Positions 23,575-32,090 of a DNA stretch of 64,000 bases are shown here, piece after piece. The stretch comes from Harmonia axyridis (taxonomy: Eukaryota > Arthropoda > Insecta > Coleoptera > Coccinellidae), in contig NC_059502.1 of the NCBI RefSeq assembly GCF_914767665.1, positions 29,406,812 to 29,470,811 of the forward strand. The letters run 5' to 3'. Position numbers and translations under genes: made by a program. Each line of letters opens with the position of its first letter. The stretch's first letter is position 1. The notes beneath the pieces were generated by a model. That model worked only from the letters and a program-made list of their open reading frames with translations. It was not told where the DNA came from and did no database searches.

Positions 23575-24592
23575 TTGTATCAAACATGCCAGTTCGCAAT
23601 GCAGAAAAGACAGAAACCATGTTGTTCAATTTGAGAGGGATTTCAAATCATAATACCAGTGAATCGGTAAGGTTTCTGGGAGTTCATCTAGATCCAAGTC
23701 TCACCTGGATCTCTCATGTCAATGAAACAGCATCCAAAATAATAAAAAATACCTTCTTGCTCCGTAACTTGGCCAACATTGTGTCAAAGAATGTTATTAA
23801 GGTTGCCTATCATAGTCTGGTCGAGTCACATCTGTTTACTGATTACTGATCTGGGGTAACTGTTCTAGTAGGGAAAGTATTTTCAGATTGCAAAGAAAAG
23901 CAGTTAGAATAGTTGCTGGTTTTAACTACAGGGATGATTGCGTAGGTCCCTTCAAAAAACTTAAAATCCTGACATTTCCCTCTATTTATATTTATGAATG
24001 TCTTGTTCATGCATATAAAAATAACAGGGATCTTCCGAAGTTTGGTGATACCCATGATTATAACACACGATATAGAAACAACATAAAATCTAAGTATATG
24101 CGACTAGAAAAATACAAGAATGGACCTAATTTCATTTCTCATAAACTTTTCAATAAGATACCTGAAGAGGTGAAAAGGCTCAGTCTCAAAAAGTTTGAGC
24201 AAGCTGTCGGTGAATTTTTGCGGCAGCATGCGTTCTGGAGTGTCCAAGAGTTCCTGTCCAGTTGTTTGAATTTTTAATCTCTTTTAAATTAATTTATTTT
24301 TTGTGTTGTAATGTTGTCATGAGGAATGGTATTTTATATCATTCATAGCCGTATTACTTTATTGAGTAATGCATTTATATTTTATATTTTGACAATGATA
24401 CTCTGTATCATTTAAGAATTGTATAACTTTATTGAGTTATTTCTACTATATTTATATTCTGACAATGATGAGAAATACTTTAAACCATTTCGAAGTTGTT
24501 GTATTTTTTACTGAATCCTGTGACGTGTGCAATACAATGAATTTTTGTAAAGGAGCATCAGTAAATTATCTATCTATCTATCTATCTATATT
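23575..24592 (+). mobile_element. 5'-truncated jockey-type LINE with structured 3' UTR and TCTA tail
   Basis: The copy starts inside the region after the catalytic core of the reverse transcriptase. Its coding end is at 24277, followed by an about 310-bp 3' UTR and a microsatellite tail of five ATCT-type units (about 24568-24590). In the 3' UTR a 70-bp unit is duplicated, and each copy carries a short hairpin (24353-24370 and 24423-24440). The 5' truncation is what target-primed LINE insertion commonly leaves. Confidence 0.75.
23586..24277 (+). pseudogene. LINE reverse transcriptase C-terminal part, frameshifted
   Basis: Two frames together cover the post-catalytic segment. The first, 23586-23849, has KTETMLFNLRG, then SVRFLGVHLDPSLTWISHV. 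The second, 23888-24277, shifted, has QRKAVRIVAGFNYRDDCVGP, then LKILTFPSIYIYECLVHAYK and YNTRYRN. The order and spacing match jockey-like proteins, which end shortly after this block. The YADD region is absent because of 5' truncation. A stop and frame change at about 23849-23880 separate the halves. Confidence 0.75.
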
Positions 24593-24599
24593 CTAAAGA

Positions 24600-25047
24600 A
24601 AATATTCTCAATTGAACAGATTTTTTTAAAACACGAAAGAATTAAACAAAGTGATCGAAATGTAAAATCTTATCTGGATTCCGTGAGTCCGCTTGCATTG
24701 CGTTGTATATAGTAAAAAAAGACAACAAATAATTCTCGGAGCTGCAGGAGCGAGACGAGAATAGGAAGTCGGCGATCTCCGCAGGGGAGCGTCCCGGCGC
24801 CTTAAGTCAGACAGAATATTTTTAGTGCGCAACAAATAGAAACGACCTTTTACACAATCGTCGTCTGCATTTTTCAGGCTGGTATGTAATGCTGTTACGT
24901 CTAAATTTATAAATCGTGGATTCGAGCTTGGTCGGTGACAAAGGGAGCTGGAAACTCGAAATCTCGACGTCTTCGAAGTATTTTTAGCGTTGTTCATCGA
25001 AATGAATGAATTAGGTGATCTATCTATATTTTGAGTTTGTGGTGTAA
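24600..25047. other. unexplained G+C-richer stretch with an open frame
   Basis: Between about 24700 and 24980 the sequence is richer in G+C and CpG than its surroundings and carries a minus-strand frame of 123 codons (24626-24997) with a basic, serine-rich translation. I recognise no family. It could be an exon or promoter remnant, or an old transposon piece. Confidence 0.25.
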
Positions 25048-25103
25048 TAAGTGTGGCGGCTTCTCATAAAGCTCCACATAGCAACAATATATACACAGCA
25101 TTC

Positions 25104-25179
25104 GGTAGCCTAGACGTTAAGAGGTAGACTCACGCATCGAGATACGACAAAGGTCCCGGGTTCGAATCCCGGCGGCTCC
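25104..25179 (+). other. tRNA-like segment in the 5' LTR with A/B-box-like promoter
   Basis: The T arm is perfect: CCGGG, loop TTCGAAT, CCCGG, giving a canonical B box GGTTCGAATCC at 25159-25169. The upstream stretch TAGCCTAGACGTTAAGAGG (25106-25124) resembles the D-arm A box of class II (Ser/Leu type) tRNAs. The acceptor ends can pair as GG(U)AGCC with GGCUCC, six pairs with one bulge. The anticodon arm is poor, so it is a tRNA derivative, not a working tRNA. It may act as an internal RNA polymerase III promoter, as in SINEs. The copy in the 3' LTR is at 25795-25870. Confidence 0.65.
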
Positions 25180-25200
25180 CGATAATAATAAATTCCCCAA

Positions 25201-25276
25201 GCGTCTGTGACACGGCACACACAATAATACCAAAGTCACACTGATGAGTCCGGTGTGTGTGCCAGGGACGAAACGC
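25201..25276 (+). ncRNA. type III hammerhead ribozyme in the 5' LTR
   Basis: All parts are present. Stem III is GCGT (25201-25204) with ACGC (25273-25276). The cleavage triplet is GTC ending at 25205. Stem I is TGTGAC (25206-25211) with GTCACA (25235-25240). The core CTGATGA is 25241-25247. Stem II is GTCC (25248-25251) with GGAC (25266-25269), followed by the core GAAA (25270-25273). Every stem pair is Watson-Crick. Loop 1 contains GGCACACAC (25214-25222) and loop 2 contains GTGTGTGCC (25255-25263), exact complements, fitting the loop-loop contact that makes natural hammerheads fast. Predicted cut is between 25205 and 25206. Confidence 0.88.
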
Positions 25277-25304
25277 ATAAGTAGGTATACGTGAAATCCT
25301 ACAT

Positions 25305-25322
25305 TGGTGACCCCGACGTGAT
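25305..25322 (+). promoter_or_regulatory. primer binding site for tRNA-Trp
   Basis: TGGTGACCCCGACGTGAT starts two bases after the LTR's terminal A (one-base spacer). Its reverse complement is the 3' end of eukaryotic cytosolic tRNA-Trp including CCA, across all 18 positions as I know that tRNA. It marks minus-strand DNA priming by reverse transcriptase and shows that the element replicates like an LTR retrotransposon. Confidence 0.8.
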
Positions 25323-25729
25323 GGCGGAAAACTGCGGCGTTGGAGCGCAGAGGCGACTCACTGCCCCGCTCAACGTTACGGCTACTGGGGTGTCCATCGG
25401 ACACTAGAGCCGATGGCACGCCAAGCCTCGAGTTTCCGTCGTCACAGCAAGCAAGCCCGACGTGATGGGAATGGCCATCTAAACGATGTGTCCTGGAAAG
25501 CAGAAGGTTGATGCGTAGCTCCCATATATCTGCAATTTCCAAACGGAACTCTAGACGCCCATTCCCATGACGTGCAATACGTGCTCCTTGGTCTGCCGCG
25601 GTATGCCGGACGTGAATAGGCGGCATTCACCGTCCGTACGATGCCTGCGAGGTGCAGCTCTGATTAGGCGGCAATCACCCAGCTGCACCGATGACCTCGT
25701 AACACGCAAAGTTTCGTTCCTCCGTCACT

Positions 25730-25739
25730 GGGGAGGGAG
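25730..25739 (+). promoter_or_regulatory. polypurine tract before the 3' LTR
   Basis: GGGGAGGGAG ends three bases before the 3' LTR. It is the expected plus-strand primer of an LTR retrotransposon. Confidence 0.75.
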
Positions 25740-25742
25740 TCA

Positions 25743-25994
25743 TGTGGCGGCTTCTCATAAAGCTCCACATAGCAACAATATATACACAGCATTCGGTAGC
25801 CTAGACGTTAAGAGGTAGACTCACGCATCGAGATACGACAAAGGTCCCGGGTTCGAATCCCGGCGGCTCCCGATAATAATAAATTCCCCAAGCGTCTGTG
25901 ACACGGCACACACAATAATACCAAAGTCACACTGATGAGTCCGGTGTGTGTGCCAGGGACGAAACGCATAAGTAGGTATACGTGAAATCCTACA
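25743..25994 (+). repeat. 3' LTR (252 bp)
   Basis: It repeats the 5' LTR at an offset of 691 bp with the same TG...CA ends, tRNA-like segment (25795-25870), AATAAA and hammerhead. It is followed by the second TAAG. Confidence 0.85.
25892..25967 (+). ncRNA. type III hammerhead ribozyme in the 3' LTR
   Basis: Identical in sequence to the 25201-25276 ribozyme. Predicted cut between 25896 and 25897. A transcript crossing both LTRs and cut at both sites would release a 691-nt RNA (25206-25896) holding one primer site, one purine tract and one tRNA-like segment. Confidence 0.85.
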
Positions 25995-26218
25995 TAAGCA
26001 ACCCTCTTATCGCGATCACTGGAGGATTTTCCTCTGATTAAGTGATGGAACTTTGTTTTATTGTTGTCAATTAATTTTTTCACGTTATAAGAAAAAAGTA
26101 AGGATAAGGCTAGTCACAAACATAGGTATTTGAAAAATGAGGAAAGCACCGATGTGCAGTCAGAAGCATCTGAGGGCTTATTCATTAATGCACCTAAAAC
26201 GCCCTTAGGGGGAACACT

Positions 26219-26334
26219 GGGACCGTTTTCTCAACAAGTGATCTTTCAAAACGTATATTCGCACTTTCAGTGCTCTGACAATTAATGTACGTATAACTAC
26301 GTTTTGAAAGATCACTTGTCGAGAATACGGTCCC
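26219..26334. mobile_element. 116-bp hairpin repeat
   Basis: GGGACCGTTTTCTCAACAAG and GATCTTTCAAAACGTA pair with their inverses ending ACGGTCCC at 26334, giving a stem of about 42 bp with few mismatches and a loop of about 30 bp. No target duplication is evident. It may be a miniature transposon, or a precursor able to feed small-RNA pathways. Confidence 0.5.
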
Positions 26335-26629
26335 TGTCTATAGATAAATGTAAAGCACTTATCAGCATTCCAGTATTTTGAAAATTGTTATTGCTATTCT
26401 TTCACATAAGATTCGGTGAAATCCTGAATTTTTCTTCCATTTAATGTGTCTTGTTTCGTTCAAAACCTTCCCGAGAGAACATAAAAAATAAGTTATAAAG
26501 TCAATGTAGAGTTAACTTTCATTAAAATTGAGATTTTCAGAATGTGCGTTAATTTTTTTGCGCAGTGTATTTCTTCTATATATGTTTGACATCGATTTTG
26601 AAAAAATTAAATTGAATTTTCAATGTTTA

Positions 26630-26830
26630 TATTTTTTCTTTTCCACGAAAACTTTTTCATTTCACAAAAATGTGAATACAAACCGATTGATAAATTCACT
26701 AGTCTGTTTTAGGACGAGCGATTCTATCTATATTCGGTTTGTTTGAATGTTTTTGCCCCGAATTAACAAGTTTGAGTGCTGAAAATAAAAAACTATTCGA
26801 TAAAATTTGAAGGTATTTGGGAATATTATT
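26630..26830 (+). repeat. direct repeat, copy 1
   Basis: About 200 bp shared with 28160-28325, including ATTCGGTTTGTTTGAATGTTTT and AAAATTTGAA, at perhaps three-quarters identity by eye. No coding content. Confidence 0.5.
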
Positions 26831-26919
26831 TTTTCAACATTTTAAAAGGATTTCGCTTTATTTCTTTATCGTATTATTTTATTTATCGACGGGGAAGCAG
26901 TGTTATCATTTATAATATT

Positions 26920-27340
26920 ACAAGATAGACAATATTCGATTATACACTGAAACATCACGAGAGTGTAGCTCGAGTTCTGTTTCGCGAACTACGTCGAGTG
27001 AAGAAGTTCGTATAACCGAAATATATTATCTATGCTCGAGTGGTATTGGTTACGATTATATAACGAATAATTTCGATAACTATAACCAAAGCACTGCATT
27101 TTGATAATTCAATGACGTTTCACTGAGTTTGACTTTTATTTTTTGGCGAACGTCCAAGAATGTTACTATGGAAATGATCACAATATGGCAGGAGGCGAAA
27201 CACCAAAACGTTTATACCACGTCGTCAAGTAGTATATTCACTTATCAATATGTCGTAACTATAGAAAATTTACGGATTCTACTAGTTCATCAGAACATGC
27301 GTTGTTCAATCAGTATAATCCCGAATGATAAGCTGGAATA
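26920..27340 (-). repeat. hairpin-headed repeat family 'R27', copy 1
   Basis: The segment pairs internally (AGATAGACAATATTCGATTATA with TATAACC-AATATATTATCTATGCTC) around CGAG/CTCG-rich stems. It continues with sequence inversely homologous to 36280-37510, for example GGAGGCGAAA, CACGTCGTCAAGTAGTATATTCACTTATCAATA in part. Here the family is uninterrupted; in the other copy a hAT element has inserted. A trace also lies at 47235-47275. Confidence 0.55.
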
Positions 27341-28032
27341 AAGCAGTGGGATTAGTTGAAATCAGCTGAATGTGAGATTTTGACATGTGAAAAAATAATC
27401 TTTTTTCTGTGACGGGAAAAAAATTTGACATTTTATCTCTGTTGACAGGTGATAAAATATGACTTTTCACGAAATTACTTTTTTCCCCGGGAAAAAAGTG
27501 AGTACTTTTTTCCCGGATATATATTTATCTACATATAGATAAAGGAATAATAATAATACGACCACACTATTGATGGCTTTTGTTGTTGTGCCAATTCCGA
27601 AAAATAAGCCAAAAACACTGTCTCCGAGAAAGAACTGCATGTCTTTTACATTTTCCATTCCATAAATCTTGAATACGCGGTTTCGTAAATTTTCCGCAAT
27701 TTAGCTGGAAATAATTTTCGTGACGCTATACTTGCTCTGCTTTTATCAACTCCAGTGGAGTCAGAGAAAACTCGGAATCAGACATTTTTTAACTTTATAT
27801 TATCCAACAAAATAACTACTAAACAATTATTACTGAGTTCGCAATTTTTTAAACAAATCACAAAATTAAATTGACAGATATTTGATAACTTTGAAGTTTC
27901 CCTTAGCAACGCAGGTCTATTTGGAGCTCACTAGTTTGAAAATTCATATCGATAACATTCTGACTTTAATATATTGTAATAATATGTTCTTTCACTATTA
28001 AATTGTCGTTTTTCCGGTCACAGAAAAAAATA

Positions 28033-28160
28033 GTGTATTATACACGGGAAAAATATTAGATTTTAGCTCTCGGTTTTTTGTCTCCCTCCGCTTCGCGTCG
28101 GGAGACAACATAACCTCGAGCTAAAATCTAATACTTTTTTCCCTTGTATAATAAATAACT
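28033..28160. repeat. long hairpin with CG-rich tip
   Basis: AATAGTGTATTATAC and GGGAAAAATATTAGATTTTAGC pair with GCTAAAATCTAATACTTTTT and TTGTATAATAAATAACTATT. The tip pairs CTCCC with GGGAG around CTCCGCTTCGCGTC. On the minus strand the outer end reads AATAGTTATTTATTATACAA, one base different from the outer end of the 410-bp repeats, so this may be a related element with a different body. Confidence 0.55.
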
Positions 28161-28325
28161 ATTTTTTCTTTTCCAAGAAAACTTGTTTATTGAGCAAAAA
28201 TTTGTAAACGAACTGATCTAAATTCGGTTTGTTTGAATGTTTTAGCCTCAAATGAAAAAATTTGAATGGAGAAAATAAAAAATTATCTGTTAAAATTTGA
28301 AGAACGTGTTGTATTTGGGAAAAAA
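28160..28325 (+). repeat. direct repeat, copy 2
   Basis: The second copy of the 26630-26830 sequence. The 1.3-kb interval between the copies holds the R27 repeat and the 28033-28160 hairpin. Confidence 0.5.
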
Positions 28326-28329
28326 TCAT

Positions 28330-30600
28330 AGAAATTTAGGATGAAGCGGGATTTCTATTGAATCACTCAGTTTAAAGTTTTTGTCTTATTAGTGACTATT
28401 ATCATTATCTTATACTATTTTTTGAACTGATCTTCAAAACTATACTGTTAATAGGTATAAATAAAAAATGGTCTACTCCACTATATTTATTCATACCTAT
28501 TATCAATAACTCCACCGATGGACTATTACCAGAATCCTGATAATAATCATTCCTGAATATCTTTCCTTGCATTCCAACCAACTATCTACTCCTGAATCCG
28601 AGTGGAGTTCTTGAACCTTTTTCCTGTAGCTCCTGATATCTGATTCACTATATTTATGTTCATTTAACCTAAAATGACCTTTTTCTCCACCCGTAAAAAA
28701 ATGTTATGGGGTCTTTTCAATGATTTTTCTCATGCTTGAATATTTCTTCCATAGTTTCATACGGATATCACTCAACTAATTTCGACTAATTAATAATCTC
28801 ATATGCTAACACTCAATAAGATACTTCTAATCACCTGTGATTGTATTAAGTTTCTCGAAACCGATGTTTCCATCGATTTTTCAGAATCCCATAAATATGG
28901 AACCAATAAATTCTATACATACTGGAAGTATCTAAGTGCCTTTAAGTATCTAGGTTAAATTTTCTGTTAAAATTATTGAGTAGGTTCCAACCGCTCGACG
29001 TTTCAAATAGAATCATCAAGAATCTACAACTTTCGATTTTTACAATTACTTCCTTCTTTGAAAAAGTTATGGCATTAACAATTTCGAAGCAAATTAGAGA
29101 AAGGAAAGGTGAGCAGGTTGCCTGAAAATGAACGTCACAATTTTACTCTTATATGAAAGTAGTGGTTTCGTCGAAAAAACGTCCAAGACAGAAATAAAAA
29201 TAAGTGAAATATTCCAAATTTATTATTATTTTGAAAAAAAGGTTTATATAAAAATCATTCACCTCAATTTGGCAAAATTCTTCACGAAAAAACCGTTCCT
29301 TTTTAACACATTGAAAAAAACCTGAAAAGTGCAAAAAAATCCTGTCCAAATTTGGCCCGAAAACCTCAAATCTCCTGGTATTTTCTGAGAATCCTATAAT
29401 GAAATGAAACAATCCTGAAATCAGAAGACCAGGAATGGAAAATGAAAACGACTGTGGAGCTTTTTTATATTTGAGAAATTGTATAGGCGTCAACTCTATT
29501 GTAAAAAGATGCAGCGACACAAGAGTATTTATTACTTTATGAAATATCAGTAAATACTCGTGCTTTTAAGACTCAAATTATTCAGTAGAAGAATCATGCT
29601 CTTATCTATTCAAGAAATCCAACAAGGGCTACACAAAAAACATCTTTCCCTCTTAGAATTGGTGGTAAACTATTGCTATTGACAAGCAGGAACAAAACAC
29701 TATGCAGAATCTTCCTAGTTTTCCTCCCACTGTTTTCCAAATTGGAAACATCAATTCATTTATGAGGTAATGAAGGCTTCAGGACTAAAGTAGTACCAGT
29801 TTACGGTACTTTATGTTTATGAGTAATAAGTAAATCAGTATACAATCTAAATTTGTTAATATATCCTGTTGAAACCTATTAACGCTGGTACCTCTGGAAT
29901 AGTTTGAGTATTTTGAGAAGAATTAACATAATCTATTTTTGAAAGTTTTCAGTTGGTATAACTATACTGAATAAGAGTAATAAAAAATAGGTTTTCTTTC
30001 AGTAGCGCTAACGAAATGAATAAATTATTGATCTGGATCTGTATGTCATTATTTCTATGAATTGTCCTAGGTTATCGCAGAATACCGAAATAATAATCTA
30101 TCTATTAGAGTAGCCGTAAACTGAATATCATAAATTAAGCATAAGTTACTCAAATTTTTCAAACATTTTTGATGAACTACTTTTGGATAATCTTGACAAA
30201 GGATACCTATTTGTTATCTCGTATAACGGCTGCACTAATGAGAATATATTCTGCGAAATATATACCTTGAATATATATGATATTTCCGGCTTTCTAAATC
30301 CCTTAACGGAATTCATTGTTGCATAGGCGATGAAAGACGATCGTATAACTAGAAGAATTTTTCCGGAGTATGTATAATGTAAATGAAGGTACTTGTGAGA
30401 GCATTGTTTGATCTAGTCGAGACCATGTTATTCTAACACCAATTAATCTAACCACCTGATTAAGTGTATTCAATATGGGTTTGTTAAAAACCATCTATAA
30501 AGTGGTATAAACAAATATTCGTCTATGAGAAAATTGTGGAGATAGCAGTGATGGAATAAGACAGAAACCTTGAAATTGAAATGGAAAACGCTGCCAAATT
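28330..30600. other. intergenic, nothing recognised
   Basis: About 2.3 kb of AT-rich sequence. Frames at 29128-29520 are low-complexity on both strands. No terminal repeats or family motifs seen. Confidence 0.45.
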
Positions 30601-30608
30601 CGGACAAT

Positions 30609-31842
30609 AATAATAATAATATAATAATATATATTTATCCTTTAGACCATTATTACATCATATACACAATATCAATTATATATACAACAGCAACAACTAT
30701 AGGTATAGGATATGTCAAATACAAAAAATAACCTAAATTAAGCTAATTTATCTTCAGCATATATTCATCAACACTATAAATACATTTAGACAACAACAAT
30801 TCAGAGAGTGAGGTCTTGAATATTTTCTCATCCTTCAAATTTTTCAGTGAAGCTGGCAAAGCATTGAACAATTTGACCCCCATGTATTTGGGACTTTTTT
30901 CAAAGGCAGAAATGGAGTGCTGAGGTATCACAAAATCATTAGAAGACCTCGTGTCATATTTATGACAAAAATTATTCCTATTACCCAAATGGTTTCTAAC
31001 ATACATCAAAATCTCCAATATATACAAACTTGCCAATGGCAACACTTTAAATTTCTTGAACAAAGATCTACATGATGTACGGCTTGATACACCTGCCACA
31101 TACCTTAGCGCTTTCTTCTGAAGTCTAAAGACTCTTCTCCAATGTACAGAAGCCCCCCAGAACAAAATACCATACAATATTCTCGATTTGAAGTGTGCAT
31201 TATAATATAAAAGGCATATATCCCCATCAGTGAGTTGTTTCAATCTGAACAGGGCATAACAAATCCCCGAAAGCAATCTACACAATTCATCTAAATGCTG
31301 TTGCCACGATAGGTTCGCATCAATAATGACACCCAAAAATTTTGCCGAATGGACCTGTTGAATCGATCTATTTTTGACCCTTATCAGTGAACTTTTATTA
31401 ATATATTCAGCTGTGTTTTTGAGTGTGAAGCTAATAAAGGCAGTTTTATCGGTATTTAGAAATAGACGATTGCTATCGAACCATTCAGACAAACCATGTA
31501 AGCGCAATTTTGCCCTTTCTACAGCTCCATTCGTGGTTAGGTCAGAACATAGCAATGTATTGTCATCTGCAAACATTGTCAAATCGAGAGGACAATCCAT
31601 GATGTCAGGCAAATCATTCACAAATAGGAGAAATAATAGCGGTCCCAAAACTGAACCCTGAGGTACACCGCACTCCACATCCCGGAACGAAGATCTTATT
31701 CCGTTAATTTCTACCATCTGTACTCTATTCTTTAAATAAGAATCAATTAGTTGATTTACGATACCTCTAAATCCCAAACACTTCATTTTATAGAGAAGTA
31801 AATCATGGGGTACCAAATCAAATGCCCTACTACAATACCTTA
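30609..31842 (-). mobile_element. 5'-truncated jockey-type LINE
   Basis: On the minus strand the element enters in the middle of reverse transcriptase (a frame reading CSRAFDLVPHDLLLY spans about 31842-31800), continues to the gene's stop at 30743, and ends in a short 3' UTR with a TTA-rich tail (about 30609-30640). No target duplication could be identified. The open frame is intact to the stop, so the copy is fairly young. Confidence 0.75.
30743..31816 (-). CDS. jockey-type LINE reverse transcriptase, N-terminally truncated
   Basis: A 357-residue frame beginning inside the enzyme; the first Met is not the real start, because homology continues upstream as RAFDLVPHD (motif A). The core then follows: VECGVPQGSVLGPLLFLLFVND (motif B), LTMFADDNTLL with the catalytic FADD box near residue 85, and AKFLGVIIDANLSWQQHL. 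The tail has FWGASVHWRRVFRLQKKALR, then SCRSLFKKFKVLPL and YDTRSSNDF. Uninterrupted to the stop. Endonuclease and any ORF1 are missing, so it cannot move by itself. The group is close to jockey; the exact clade is not certain. Confidence 0.8.
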   Translation of the reverse strand: MVPHDLLLYKMKCLGFRGIVNQLIDSYLKNRVQMVEINGIRSSFRDVECGVPQGSVLGPLLFLLFVNDLPDIMDCPLDLTMFADDNTLLCSDLTTNGAVERAKLRLHGLSEWFDSNRLFLNTDKTAFISFTLKNTAEYINKSSLIRVKNRSIQQVHSAKFLGVIIDANLSWQQHLDELCRLLSGICYALFRLKQLTDGDICLLYYNAHFKSRILYGILFWGASVHWRRVFRLQKKALRYVAGVSSRTSCRSLFKKFKVLPLASLYILEILMYVRNHLGNRNNFCHKYDTRSSNDFVIPQHSISAFEKSPKYMGVKLFNALPASLKNLKDEKIFKTSLSELLLSKCIYSVDEYMLKIN

Positions 31843-32090
31843 TTAATTACTTTTCGATAAAATTTTCTAGGCAGATTGATTTAATGTATTTAATTTTGGA
31901 TTCTGAATATTCCATATACGACAAATTTCAGATTGGGGTGAGAAATGCAGCTCCTCAAATTCAATATAAATATTATATGTATGAGCAGTGTACTGGAATA
32001 AGTATAAGCATGATCATTACATTGTTTCACATATGTATACTGGTTTCGAGTCTCACAGATGTTTCATGCAAATAAAGACCATCTATCTAT

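Larger units (their letters stand above)
25052..25303 (+). repeat. 5' LTR (252 bp)
   Basis: It runs from TGTGGCGG to CCTACA, giving the canonical TG...CA ends. In order it contains a TATA-like ATATATA (25087-25093), a tRNA-like segment (25104-25179), an AATAAA polyadenylation signal (25187-25192) and a hammerhead ribozyme (25201-25276). By eye no difference from the 3' LTR is seen over all 252 positions, which implies recent insertion or gene conversion. Confidence 0.85.
25304..25742 (+). ncRNA. internal non-coding, strongly structured RNA region
   Basis: The 439-bp interior has no credible protein but many strong inverted repeats: GTGTCC-ATC-GGACAC (25390-25404); a long imperfect stem between 25459-25481 and 25552-25575 built on TGGGAATGG / CCATTCCCA; CGGACGTGAAT (25607-25617) with ATTCACCGTCCG (25625-25636); GGTGCAGCT (25651-25659) with AGCTGCACC (25681-25689). 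It is markedly G+C-richer than its surroundings. This matches the compact, self-paired RNAs of retrozymes. Confidence 0.65.
25052..25994 (+). mobile_element. retrozyme-like non-coding LTR element with hammerhead ribozymes
   Basis: A 943-bp element: 5' LTR 25052-25303, internal region 25304-25742, 3' LTR 25743-25994. The LTRs are each 252 bp, look identical, begin TGTGG and end CTACA. A 4-bp direct repeat, TAAG, flanks the element (25048-25051 and 25995-25998). A tRNA-Trp primer binding site and a purine tract sit where an LTR retrotransposon needs them. There is no gag, protease, reverse transcriptase or integrase. Each LTR has a hammerhead ribozyme and a tRNA-like segment. The only described elements with LTR, primer site, purine tract and hammerhead together that I know of are plant retrozymes. 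It must borrow enzymes from an autonomous LTR element. Confidence 0.85.

Noticed and set aside
25104..25179. A functional tRNA gene
   Set aside because: The T arm and B box are good, but the D and anticodon arms do not fold properly and the unit is embedded in both LTRs.
25442..25630. Minus-strand frames within the LTR element (also 25117-25626 and 25808-26083)
   Set aside because: They run through the ribozyme, the tRNA-like segment and the LTR edge. No gag or pol resemblance.
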